Source of the DNA: Scilla litardierei
Lineage: Eukaryota > Streptophyta > Magnoliopsida > Asparagales > Asparagaceae
Direction: 5' to 3'
NCBI GenBank assembly: GCA_030789695.1
Contig: CM061136.1
Location: 131,478,648-131,542,647 of the forward strand
DNA length: 64,000 nucleotides
Shown here: in pieces, positions 33,174-44,636 of the stretch
Layout: each line of letters starts with the position of its first letter
How positions within the stretch are numbered: position 1 is the stretch's first letter
Notes under the pieces: model-generated
Databases searched by the model: none
Told to the model about the DNA's origin: nothing
Seen by the model: only the letters and a program-made list of their open reading frames with translations
Translations under genes and position numbers: made by a program

Positions 33174-33700
33174 AACTAGTCGGTAAAAGAACAACCACCG
33201 ACCGACTAGTTCATCAACTAGTCGGTCGGTCAATCAACATGAACCGACTAAGTGGTGAACAGGGAATAGGTCGAAGTTCAGACTAACAGAACTAGTCGGT
33301 CAAAGAACACTTGCCAACCGACTAGTTTCACAACTAGTCGGTCGGTGAGTTAACTTAGACCGACTAAGAGATAAAACAAATAGTCTGAGTACAAATTGAT
33401 TTAGTCGGTCCAAGAACAAATGTTGACTGACTAGATCATCAACTAGTCGGTCGCCAAATGTACATAGACCGACTAACGATAAACAGTAACTAGGCATGTA
33501 CAGGGAAAGCTCAACTAGTCGGTCTAAGAAGCATCACTGACCGACTAGTTCACAAACTAGTCGGTCGGTGAGTCAACATAGACCGACTAACTGTAAACAG
33601 TAAAGAGCTTAGAATTGAGAAGGCAAACTAGTCGGTCCAAGAAGCATTGCTGACCGACTAGATCACCATCTAGTCGATTGGTTCTTCTTCTTGAACCAAC
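33174..33700. repeat. Dyad-repeat array, element B 3' LTR (AGTCGGTC / GACCGACT)
   Basis: Five modules starting near 33177, 33293, 33401, 33513 and 33628, each with four half-sites as in the Tekay array. Linkers again read GATAAACAGTAACT or similar. Downstream, AGCGCGAAGCTTCGGG (33728-33743) and CGTTATGAAG (33790-33799) parallel Tekay 5063-5078 and 5125-5134. Confidence 0.95.
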
Positions 33701-34107
33701 TAACATGCACAAGAAGTCGCGAATCGAAGCGCGAAGCTTCGGGAAAGTTCGAATGGACTTCTTACAAGTTCCTATATCTAAGATAGGAGCGTTATGAAGA
33801 TTAAAACGTAAGACCTACTCAAGGCTTAACATTCTACGGAACGAAGCTAAAAGACTATAAATAAAACTTGACGGGTTCGTCTTCGAAAGCTTCGATCCGA
33901 ATCTTCATGGCTTCTAAAAAGGTCCAAAAGATTCAACGAAGCTTTAGGCATACGATCACGTGCTTTAAGAAGTCTCGAGACGTCTCTTTGGTTGTTCATA
34001 TGAATTTGGCGACGATCTCCATAACTGCGCTCACAAATTGTTAGTTCACGATATATTTATGTTTGTTCATCATCCAAAACCAAATCCGGAAAGTCCAATA
34101 TCCAACA

Positions 34108-35055
34108 TTCTCCCCCTTTTTGTGATGACAAACCAACATAAATAATAATAAAAAATAATGATTAAAATGAAATTTACTTACTCCCCCTGTATTGATGACA
34201 CGTTAATTCCAAAAATGAATAATAATAATACGCATCAAGCAGACGAGTAAAGTATATAAAATGAGAATCGATTATTGAAATTTAGGAATTTGAAATTCCA
34301 TTTATATATCTTAACTCCCCCTGAATCTAACATATCAAATTAGATTCTTGGAGAAATGCTTAAATTATCATTTAGCTCACCGTCATTATTATATCTCTCA
34401 CCCTTTGGCATTAGCAAAAAGAGTGGGAGGAGATCAACGACAACAACAATGGCTTCAAATAAAAGCACGGGAGTCGTAGAATACGACCACGGTCCAAATG
34501 ACACCAAAGGAAAATTTGAATAAAGTCAAAGCGTGTCAATGAGACGAAAGTCGAAAATCGATAAATAAAATCAATAAAACTCAAATGAATTTTACGAATT
34601 GAGTTATGGAATATACTCTCCAATATCAACATTCTTGGTTAATTTAGTGCATGGAAAACAATTCTATGTTTCCTTAAAATGAATTCTATTTAACCAAGTT
34701 TTTATCGTCGAGCGACGAATTCAAAAATCAGAGACATATAAAATATAACATGTGCACAACATAATGAGATGTCAACATCGATGTATATATATATATATAT
34801 AAATATGAACCATGAGTACATCAAAAATATACATCACCGACATACATAAAAGCGATCCAATGATCGGCGCACAAAATACATCAAAATATCACGACGGACA
34901 TCAGAGTATCACACTACATCAAAATATCCAAAATATCATCAAAATACATGAAGATACATCAAAATGTCAAAACATATAACCACCCTCTATCCTAACCCAC
35001 ACTCTCACTAAAGGATCTATCATCCAAAGTGCATCGGGAGAGTCCTCAGAGAAGC
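34108..35055 (-). other. Element B 3' region with multiple polypurine tracts
   Basis: On the element strand AAAAAGGGGGAGAA abuts the LTR, and CAGGGGGAG words lie at 34181-34189 and 34314-34322, with a degenerate one near 34394-34406. The rest is AT-rich with no coding sign. The many CATCAAAATA-type phrases at 34810-34980 are a short loose repeat. Confidence 0.75.
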
Positions 35056-36657
35056 TCAAGAGGCAGTGGCAGGATCTGCAGTAGCAGCAGGTTCTGCAGC
35101 AAGAGTGGTGGTCACCGGATCAGCAGAAGTGTCCACGGGAGCGACGGTAGTGGCCTCGAGAGCACCAGTCGTAGTATCCACCGCAGGAACGGTGGCAACA
35201 GGAAAACTCTTGGGGTCACCGGCAGAAGAGGCAACAGCAGCACCAGAAGTGACCTCGGGGGCACGAGAAGAAACACAAACCAGCTCCTCAATATCCTCCT
35301 CATCCAACTCCTCCTCATCAAAGACTGACGGAGGGATCTCAATACCCAGACGTAAGGCGATACGAGCAAGTATCTCCTCTGTCCGAGCATAACAAGACTC
35401 CATACGTCTCACTGAACGTGCAAGCTCGTCAAGAGTGGTAGAGGGAGCAGGAGCAGCAGAAGCAGACGCTGAAGCAGAGGGGGTCGTCCTCTGAACGTGA
35501 CGGAGCGCCGCAAGAGACTTCTTGACGGTCGTCGCATTCAGAGGGGGACCGAGAGGACACTCATCATTAGGAGGAAGTGTGACATGGAAGTGGCGAAAAA
35601 CAAGAGTCAACAAGCACGGATATGGGATATGCGCAGACTTCGTGGACTTCCGGATACACTCGAAAGAATCCATCTTATCAAGTATAATCCGAGCCCAGTT
35701 AATCTCGCTCCCCATGAAGATGGCATAGATCAACTTCAGGAATGGCTGGGAAGGCAAAGAGGAGGAGCCGTACTTAGGAAGTAAGCACGACTTCAAGATC
35801 AAGTTTAGGACCCAGCCATTGGGCTTGAAAGACTTCGATGGCACGCCAATCAAGGCAGGAGGAATCTCATGGAAAATCTCAGAAAGGATAACCTGATTGA
35901 GGGAAGAGATGTCATCGACGGAAATATCTGAAGGGAGGAGGCCAGACGACGAACAACCAATCAACTCTCCCAAGATTTCTGCCGTGAGGACAATCGGTGT
36001 CCCCAAGACAGTCGTCTCAATCGAGTGGGTCTCGTCGTACTGACCCCGGACACGGTTGGCGTAGAAAAGCTTCACTAGGCGAGGGTAGGGATGTGGATTT
36101 GCCTTAGGGTCATACCAAAGATAATCGATAAGACCCGAAGACGACAGAAGATCCGCTAGGCCTGGGAAGTCAGAAAACTGTATGAAATGCTCCAGAAGCA
36201 GCGGACAGTGTTCGATACGGTTGTAAGCCGCGAGACACAATGGGTCGTCGCGACACAACGAAATATCGACACCGCCCACTGGCATCGGACCCTTTCCCTT
36301 AGGCTGACGGGTGAAAGTACGGGGTCGGGAGCAAGACTCAGGTTGTCTAGGAGGAGGTGAAGGATCCCTATGGGTCTCGGTCTCGGGTCTGTACTCGGTG
36401 TTGGAATCCGAAGGTGTATGGAAAGAGGAGGGATACATAGTTTGCTTCGTAGGCTTGGGTTTGGGCTGAGATTGAGCTCGGGGCTTGGCGGTCATCGTCC
36501 TCTTCTTCTTGAGAGGAGGCGAAGACGACGAAGGTTAGGTGGTCTTAGATCGGCGTTTCGGAGGGGTTCGCGTGGGTTGAATGAGATCTGTAGGGGATGG
36601 CTCTACGGTCATAGGCGAAGGGCTCATAGGACGGATCGGGATACGGGTTCGTGCCAT
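35056..36657 (-). pseudogene. Element B env-like ORF (533 codons with one stop)
   Basis: The start is the ATG at 36657 (MARTRIPI), because element C has the same N-terminus at 52493. Codon 41 is TAA (36535-36537); the frame then runs open to 35056. The N-terminal third is Lys/Pro/Ser-rich, followed by a globular-looking region with GGVDISLCRDDPLCL, LVKLFYANRVRGQY and ETTVLGTPIVLTAEILGEL that resembles the plant transposon protein domain found in retrotransposon extra ORFs. A short heptad-like segment (ELARSVRRMESCYARTEEIL) and a Thr/Ala/Pro-rich C-terminus follow. I see no signal peptide or membrane anchor, so calling it an envelope is by position only. Confidence 0.75.
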
Positions 36658-37458
36658 AAGCGCGACACGACACGTACAAAACAACACAAGAAATCTAAGA
36701 TCACAAACCCTAGAAATCGAAACCCTAGCCGAAATCGATATAACCCTCGGTCGAAACTTGAAGAAACCCTATCCCTAGACACTGAGAGAGGGTGTACCTA
36801 GGTCGGAAGGAGGAGGGGGGTTGAACGGCGATCGGAATTGGTCGGAGAGATGGCCGGAAATCGATGGGATCGACAGAGAAGACGAACGGGCTCGGGGGTT
36901 ACGGGGGTGTTTGAGCGGGAGAGAGGAAATAAGAACCGACTTGAAATGAGATTAGTCGGTTAGATGTGTTTTTAATCGATCGGAAGCCTAAAAGACGCAA
37001 CTGTCCCCGTTACAATTAGTCGGTCACAGTTCAAGCACTGACCGACTAGATCACGATCTAGTCGGTCGGTCAATGAGCTTGAACCGACTAATTGTAAACA
37101 GTAACTGAAGCCAAAAATCCTGACAAGAATTAGTCGGTCTAAGTTCATTCACTGACCGACTAGAACTGAATCTAGTCGGTCGGCCAATGAACTTGGACCG
37201 GCTAAGAGAGTCCAAAAAACGAAAATTTTGAAATTTTGATTTCTTTCCTAATCGCACTTGGACGAAACGTCGAAATACTCTCATTAATCATTTTACTACC
37301 CCATTAAACATCAAAAATCTGAAATTTGACGATTACGCACAAATCGAGCATAAATTCCGAAAATTCAACAAAAAAATCCAGAAAATTCCAATAAATCAAG
37401 CATGTGCAAATATAATGAACTTGAATAGCATGCAAGATTATTGAATAAAATATGAATC
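36658..37458 (-). other. Element B pol-env spacer
   Basis: About 800 bp between the pol stop and the env-like ATG. It holds two dyad modules (37015-37205) and, nearer the ATG, several AAACCCTAG words (36700-36775) like the telo-box motif of plant promoters. It could be a promoter, a splice region or a leader for the env-like ORF. Confidence 0.6.
37015..37205. repeat. Two dyad modules in the element B pol-env spacer
   Basis: Same half-site order as in the LTR arrays, starting TTAGTCGGTCACAG at 37016 and TTAGTCGGTCTAAG near 37131. Equivalent to 52853-53043 in C. Confidence 0.9.
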
Positions 37459-40400
37459 CTAAATCTCGGATTCACCCATAATCCCCAATTCTCGACGCAA
37501 CCGCACAAAGGAGTCTTCCTTTAGAGGTTTCGTGAAAATATCGGCGATTTGCTTCTGGGTTTCAACGTATACTAAAATGATGTCCTTTTTAGCAACATGA
37601 TCATCTAAGAAATGGTGTCGGACATCTATGTGTTTCGAACGGGAATGGTGTACCGGGTTCTTAGAGAGACATATTGCACTTTGGTTGTCCACCATGATAG
37701 GGCAAGTATCACAGTTTATACCAAAGTCTTTAAGTGTGTGTCTCATCCAAAGAACTTGAGCACACGCGGCACCGGAGGCAATATATTCCGCCTCGATGGT
37801 TGAAAGTGATACAGAATTCTGCTTCTTGGAAAACCAAGAGACAAGAGAATTTTCTATAAAATGGCAAGTGCCACTAGTACTTTTCATGTCGGATTTGCAT
37901 CCTGCATAATATGCGTCACTATATGAGATTAACTCATACGTGCTAGATTTTGGATAAAGTAGTCCAAAATCAAGTGTGTAACTTAGATAACGGAAAATAA
38001 GTTTTACCGCTACTAAGTGTGACTCCTCAGGTTGAGACTGATAACGAGCACAAACACATACGTCAAACATAATATCGGGCCTACTTGCGGTAAGATATAG
38101 TAAACTACCTATCATACCTCGATATACACGAATGTCTACATCTTTTTCGCCCGCATCTTTATCAAGATGTGTAGTCGTGCTCATTGGATTCTTCTTCCCG
38201 GAGGTATTCTCTATTCCAAATCGCTTTAGCAACTCCACCGTGTACTTCGTTTGGTGGATGAAGATTGCATCGTTCATTTGGCGAATTTGGAGACCTAAGA
38301 AATATTTGAGCTCACACATGTGGCTCATCTCAAATTGATCCTTCATCACATTAGAAAACTCTTCGCAAAGAGCAAAGTTAGTAGCACCGAAAATGATATC
38401 ATCAACATAAATTTGAACTAAAATTATATCATTATTCGAATACTTAACAAATAATGTAGAATCAACTTCTTCCATTTTAAAACCTAAATCCAAAAGAAAA
38501 TTCTTTAAACGGTCATACCAAGCTCGAGGAGCTTGTCTCAAACCGTAAAGTGCTTTGTTAAGTTTAAAAACATGATTTGGAAATTTTTCATTTATAAAAC
38601 CCGGAGGTTAAGAAACATAAACTTCTTCAACAACATCTCCGTTTAAAATCGCACTTTTTACATCCATTTGAAATAATTTAAAATCCTTATGGCATGCAAA
38701 AGATAACAATAATCTAATTGATTCTAATCTAGCTACCAGAGCAAAGGATTCTTCGAAATCGATACCTTCCTCTTGCCGATAGCCTTGAGCTACTAACCGA
38801 GCTTTGTTCCGGACGATGACTTGGTTTTCATCGGTCTTGTTCTTGAAGATCCACTTTGTCCCTATGACGGTGTGGTTCTTCGATGGCAATGGAACATGCT
38901 CCCAAACTTCATTCCTCTCGAATTGAATGAGTTCCTCCTCCATGGCTAGGATCCAAGCACCATCTTCGCACGCTTCATTAACATTCTTTGGCTCTATCGA
39001 GGAGGCAAAGGCACAATGAGCGAAGTGGTTGACTTGAGATCTCGTCTTGACACTATCATGGATATTGCCAATGATTTGCTCATGAGGATGATCACGAACG
39101 GTATGAAGCCGTTTGGGAATTCCTTGATCACTAGGAACATTATCAAAAACTTCATTAGTCGGGTTAGTATCAATAGAATCAATAGAATCATTAGAATTAG
39201 AATTACCAATTGAATCACATAAAACATCCATGGAGTCATCATCATTAGTAATTCTAGTTGGAACAAATCCTTCATTAAATGAAACATGAAGCGATTCCTC
39301 GATCGTTGAGGTTCGTTTGTTGTATATCCGGTAGGCTTTGCTACGTGAGGAATACCCAACAAAAATACCCTCATCGGATCTTGGATCGAATTTGTCCAAA
39401 CTACCATACGTGTTTTTAATAAAACATTTTGAACCGAAAACACGAAAATGTTTAACTTGAGGCAACCTACCAAACAACAGTTCATAACAAGTTTGTTTAG
39501 TGCCGGGCCTCAAAAGTATTCTATTAAACACATAGCAAGCGGTGTGTACCGCTTCTGCCCAAAATTGATGGCCAAGTTGACTATCATCAAGCATAGTGCG
39601 AGCACACTCCACTAGCGTCCTATTCTTTCTCTCAACAACACCATTTTAAGGAGGTGCGCGAGGGAATGAAAAGGTGTGTGTAATACCAACTTCATCACAA
39701 AATGTCTCAAAAGACTCATTCTCAAATTCCCCTCCATGATCACTACGAATAGTGACAATGGTGGTTCCAATGAGATTTTGTACTTTCTTAACAAAAATTG
39801 TGAAGTTTTCGAAAGCATCATTTTTATTACATAATGAAAATACCCAAGTAAACCTAGAAAAGTCATCAACGATGACAAGTCCATATCATGCATTTCCTAA
39901 TGAAGCAACTCTAGTTGGCCCAAATAAATCTAGATGTAATAGCTCTAGTGGCCGCTTAGAAGAAATGCTTTTCATAGGTTTAAAAGACGATTTTGGAAGC
40001 TTGCCTCGTTGACACGAGTCACAAAAGCTTTTCTTTTGAAAGACAAGCTTAGGGAAGCCTCTAATAGAATTTAACTTGGAAAGCTTAAATAGTGTTCCAA
40101 AGTTCACTTGAACAAAACGTCGATGCCATAAGTGTTGTTCACTTGTGTTGGCAATGAGACATTGGTCATGTGATCTTGGAAGATCTAGGATGTATATATC
40201 CTTATGGCGTGTGCCGAAAAACAATAATTCATTATTATCTTTTCTTAAAATATGACACATTCCTTTCGCAAAGCTAACTTTGTAACCTTTGTCACAAAGT
40301 TGGCTTATTGAAATAAGATTGTGGTTTAATCCTTTAACAAGGTAAACATCATTTATAAGAGGTTTAGAAGGATTACCCACTTTACCAACACCTATGATGG

Positions 40401-40569
40401 TTCCGCTCTCGTTGCCTCCAAAGACGACGCGGTTTCCATTTGCAATGGGCACCACTCCGGAGAGCAATTGAGCGTCACCCGTCATGTGTTTTGAACACCC
40501 GCTATCGAGTATCCAATTCCTCTTGGAGCTAAATTTAAATTTATTGCTCCGATTCTTTTTCTTTAGTAC
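37459..40569 (-). pseudogene. pol: Element B pol (protease, integrase, RT, RNase H) with three stops
   Basis: A single frame of about 1036 codons from the predicted splice point at 40569 to the stop at 37459. Protease is [14 protein letters not shown] (about 40510). Integrase has [23 protein letters not shown] and [12 protein letters not shown] has [21 protein letters not shown] and YVDDIIFG (about 38405). RNase H shows YSDAYYAGCKSD, SLSTIEAEYIASG and IDVRHHFLDDHV, ending GIMGESEI. In-frame stops are TGA at 39886-39888, TAA at 39646-39648 and TAA at 38608-38610. Element C reads sense codons there (Arg, Gln, Gln). No frameshift was seen, so decay is young. Confidence 0.93.
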
Positions 40570-40628
40570 CTAAAGATAGAAAATATCGTATCATGGTACC
40601 CAAGGTCATTGGGTCCAAAAGATTAGAC
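40570..40628 (-). other. Putative 59-bp intron between element B gag and pol
   Basis: The minus strand reads CCAAAG|GTCTAATC at the donor and TCTATCTTTAG|GTACTAAAG at the acceptor. Gag stops (TAA) two codons in. Gag and pol are in different frames, and exact removal puts them in one frame with no stop before the protease DSG. A -1 frameshift at the same place meets a TGA eight codons on. The same 59-bp segment is in C (56403-56461). 59 nt is short for a plant intron. Confidence 0.65.
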
Positions 40629-42863
40629 CTTTGGAAGCCAAGTCCAATTGGACTTAGACTTCTCCACATAATTATCATTATCCACTACATTCATGAAATA
40701 ATCATTCATGTAAACTTGTTTTTCATCCATGCTTGTGTCCTTTGGGCTCCAAATAGTGAATATTTTGGGAGCCTTAATCCTATTGGGAGCTTGCATGCGT
40801 TGTTGATTTCTACGTGATGCATGTCGTGGATAGGCATAATGAACATGATGAAATGGTGCATGTGGATAATTATTCATACGATGATGTGGGTGTACATATG
40901 CATGTGGAGGAACATGTGCGTGAGGGTGTCTCACATGGTGTGCACGTGTCCGTGGATGTGTAGCATAGAAATCATCATATTTTTGAGCCAGTGGAGTAGG
41001 ACGTGTGTTCCTACGTGGCATGGTATTCGTGTACATGTAAGCTTGGCCCTTCTTTGGAGGTCCACCCAAAGTGGGTTTCTTTCCAAATGAAGATGTGTAC
41101 GAGGTGGAAGCACCATTGGTAGATGAACTACCAATAGAGTGTTTGCTACCACTCGTTGAGGCATCGGAAGTTGGCCTAACAAAGGTAGTGGCCGCTTTGG
41201 TTGAATTTCCCATCGTATACCCCAAACCAATGTGGTGATTGGCCGGAAGTAAGTCATTTAGGATTTTATCCAAATGGTCCTTTCCCTTATTGAATTTATT
41301 AATTCGGCCTAATGTGTTCTCATATTTCTCGGTGAGAGAACGCATAGAAGCATCCAAAGTGGATACTTGCGATGTGAGCACATAAACACGAGATTTGAGA
41401 TTCTCATTCTCAATACTCAAAGTCGAGTTTTGAGAAGTCAAATCCGCTATCTTGTGTTCTTCCGGATCCTCAATGCTAACATGTTCAAGTTGAGTCTTGA
41501 GATTAACAATCTCATTCTTCAACTCATCAACAACGGTGTCGTTGTTGGTGATGATAGTTTTAGGCGAGGTTTGGATGCTAGCTAAATCATCTTTTACTTT
41601 AGTATACCTATTTACTAATTTAGTGTATTTAGACCATAATTGCTCCTTAGCATTTCTACGGTCATCCATGGTTACCTCATCGCCTTCGTTGTCGCTATCA
41701 TCGAAAGAGAAATCTTTATCTTGCTCCTCTCTAGCCATGAAGCACATGTGTGCTTGCTCCACTTGCTCATCATCTGATTCTCTGCTAGAGGAATCATCGG
41801 AGTCGGTGAATGTCCCGACAAGTCCCTTCTTGTACCCTTTCTTGTACTTCTTCGACTTGTCGAACTTCGGCGCCTTCCACTTCTCCTTGTGCGTGTTTTG
41901 AGGACAATCCACTTTCATGTGTCCTGGCTTGTTGCATTTGAAACACAAAGGAGAGGAGGCGTTAGAAGAATTAGACTTCGATTTGTTTTTGAAGTTACCT
42001 TTCCGGAAGAACCGGTTGAACTTCTTGGCCATGAGAGCCATGGACTCCAAGTCCAACTCGTCTTCCGAGTTTTCATCATCGGTTGATGTGGAAGTTGATG
42101 GAGCGGCCTTGAAAGCAATAGCCTTCTTCTTTGGCTCGTCTTGCTTTAGGTAGGACTTCATCTTTTCCTGCAACTTTAACTTGATATCCTTGCGTATCTC
42201 ATAAGACATCAAGGTACCCATTAGTTGAACATCGGTATAAGTTTTCATGTCATTGCCTTCCTCGATGGCAAAGGTACGTTTCTCCCAACTAGAAGGAAGT
42301 CCATCAATAATCTTCGAGACTTTCTTCTTTTGGGTGTAGGTCTTACCGAGAGCCTCCAACTCGTTTGTGATGTCGACGAAGCGAGCATAGTACTCCTTCA
42401 TCTTCTCACCTTGTAGCATATGAAATAACTCGTAATCTTTATTAACTACAACGAGTTTAGAGTCTCTTACCCTACTTGTTCCTTCATGCAAGATGAGGAG
42501 GGAGTTTCATATTTGATATGCACTCTTACATGTGCATATCTTGTTGAAATCCTCGGGCTCCAAAGCGCATTGCAAGGCGTTCATTACCTTGGCATTGCTT
42601 ACCTCCGCGGCGACCTCCGCGGTAGTCCATTTCTCGAAATCTTCTTCGGTGAGCTCGACATACTCCTTCATCGTGGCCCTCCATAATGAAGCAATCCGGA
42701 GGAAAGTTTCCATCCGGCATTTCCAGCACCCGTAATTGGTACCGTTGAAGAAGGGAGGCCTCGTTGAGGAGTGTCCTTCCATTACCGAAGACGCTCCTTC
42801 ACAATTCTTGAAGGTGCTATAGTCGGAAGGTGGACGAACGGTCTTGTTGTCGTTGGTAGACAT
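40623..42863 (-). pseudogene. gag: Element B gag with one early stop
   Basis: Starts at 42863 (MSTNDNKTVRPPSDY). A TGA at 42507-42509 replaces the Trp of AYQIWNSLL in element C. The frame then runs open from 42506 to 40623, about 746 codons in all. Domains: UBN2-like Gag region (FFNGTNYGCWKCRMETFL, LMSYEIRKDIKLKLQEK), zinc knuckle CFKCNKPGHMKVDC at about 41938-41900, Lys-rich segment, acidic Asp/Ser region with HMCFMAREE, long coiled coil (LKNEIVNLKTQLEHV ... KSRVYVLTSQVSTL), and a His/Pro/Tyr-rich tail (HHVRHPHAHVPPHAYVHPHH) that is unusual for Gag but shared with C. It ends two codons into the putative intron. Confidence 0.92.
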
Positions 42864-42875
42864 AGCTATAGACTT

Positions 42876-42888
42876 GGCTCTGATACCA
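42876..42888 (-). other. Element B primer-binding site
   Basis: Element strand TGGTATCAGAGCC, complementary to the 3' end of plant initiator-Met tRNA, two bases from the 5' LTR. Confidence 0.95.
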
Positions 42889-42890
42889 AA

Positions 42891-44631
42891 TATAATGCCC
42901 TGCTAAGCTACAGCACAAGTACTAGAGGGGGGGTGAATAGTACTTTAAAATAATTAAGAGGCTAATTCCTAATTACCTTGCAAACTCTACCAATTAATGC
43001 GGAAATGCAGAATAGTAAATAATCGACAACAAATAAGACAATAGCAAACAAGCAATATTACTGGGTTCGGATCCACCCAAGTCTCCCCGACTTGTTCCCG
43101 GTGATCCTACGTCCCAACCACCCGGATCACTTCTGGATACTTGAGTTAGAAACCCTAACTCAAGATTTCCACTATGAAATACTTGTGAAAAACCTTCACA
43201 AGTCAAATCATACACAAATGAAAATTGTGACTCCCACAACCCGGGATCACAAACACACTCTCACAACCGAGAGTGGATCACTTACAATATCAATGTAAAA
43301 TGAAATGAAAGTTCTTACCACAAAATACCTATGAGTTGAGTAAACTTACGATTTAGGGCAAAACGGATTTTGGGGAAGATGAAGAGGCATCAAACCCTAG
43401 CTCCAAGATGTAGATCAGCTATGGAGAGCTATGAGGTTGTTGGTGACCTAGGATCAAGCACTTGGCTTGGAAGGCTCACAATCAATGAATCTCTCTTTTG
43501 AAATAAGAGTGAGAAGAGATTCAAGATTGGAACGAAAGAGCTTTGAATGAGGAATAAATGCTTTCTCTTTGATCTCTAAACTTCTCTGAAAATCAGCCTT
43601 GAGTGCAATGAATGCAGCACTCCAAGTATATATATGTTAGAGGAAAGAGAGAGAGAAAAACGTTTCAATTAAAGCTCCAACGGCTCTATTCTGAACCAAA
43701 CTAGTCGGTCAAAGAACAACCACCGACCGACTAGTTCATCAACTAGTCGGTCGGTCAATCAACATGAACCGACTAAGTGGTGAACAGGGAATAGGTCGAA
43801 GTTCAGACTAACAGAACTAGTCGGTCAAAGAACACTTGCCAACCGACTAGTTTCACAACTAGTCGGTCGGTGAGTTAACTTAGACTGACTAAGAGATAAA
43901 ACAAATAGTCTGAGTACAAATTGATTTAGTCGGTCCAAGAACAAATGTTGACCGACTAGATCATCAACTAGTCGGTTGTCAAATGTACATAGACCGACTA
44001 ACGATAAACAGTAACTAGGCATGTACAGGAAAAGCTCAACTAGTAGGTCTAAGAAGCATCACTGACCGACTAGTTCACAAACTAGTCGGTCGGTGAGTCA
44101 ACGTAGACCCACTAACTGTAAACAGTAAAGAGCTTAGAATTGAGAAGGCAAACTAGTCGGTCCAAGAAGCATTGCCGACCGACTAGATCACCATCTAGTC
44201 GGTTGGTTCTTCTTGTTGAACCAACTAACATGCACAAGAAGTCGCGAATCGAAGCGCGAAGCTTCGAGAAAGTTCGAATGGACTTCTTACAAGTTCCTAT
44301 ATCTAAGATAGGAGCGTTATGAAGATTAAAACGTAAGACCTACTCAAGGCTTAACATTCTACGGAACGAAGCTAAAAGACTAAAAATAAAACTTGACGAA
44401 TCGTCTTCGAAAGCTTTGATCAGAATCTTCATGACTTCTAAAAAGGTCCAAAAGCTTCAACGAAGCTTTAGGCATAAGATCACGCGCTTTGAGAAGTCTC
44501 GAGACGTCGCTTTGGATGTTCATATGAATTTGGCGACGATCTCCATAACTGCGCTCACAAATTGTTAGTTCACGATATATTTATGTTTGTTCATCATCCA
44601 AAACCAAATCAGGGGAGTCCAATATCCAACA
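42891..44631 (-). repeat. Element B 5' LTR (1741 bp)
   Basis: The plus-strand start reads TATAATGCCC, so the terminal TG has become TA. The end is ATATCCAACA. Dyad array at 43697-44230. Confidence 0.95.
43697..44230. repeat. Dyad-repeat array, element B 5' LTR
   Basis: Five modules matching 33174-33700, with a few broken half-sites (CTAGTAGGTC at 44040, GACCCACTAA at 44107). Confidence 0.95.
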
Positions 44632-44636
44632 CATGC

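Larger units (their letters stand above)
32332..34107 (-). repeat. Element B 3' LTR (1776 bp)
   Basis: Starts TGTAATGCCCTGCTAAG and ends ATATCCAACA on the plus strand. Contains a 39-base G tract (32370-32408, one T) where the other LTR has about eight G. Dyad array at 33174-33700. Confidence 0.95.
32332..44631 (-). mobile_element. Sirevirus-type Ty1/copia element B, complete with nonsense mutations
   Basis: The element is 12,300 bp, flanked by CATGC at 32327-32331 and 44632-44636, both inside element A's gag. LTRs are at 32332-34107 and 42891-44631. The PBS complement of initiator-Met tRNA is at 42876-42888. Order on the element strand is gag, pol, spacer with dyads, env-like ORF, multiple polypurine tracts. 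Decay is mostly by stop codons: one in gag, three in pol, one in the env-like frame. It is closely related to element C. Confidence 0.96.

Noticed and set aside
40570..40628. Programmed ribosomal frameshift between Sirevirus gag and pol
   Set aside because: A -1 shift at the Gag end meets a TGA after eight codons in both B and C, and a +1 shift gives the third, wrong frame.
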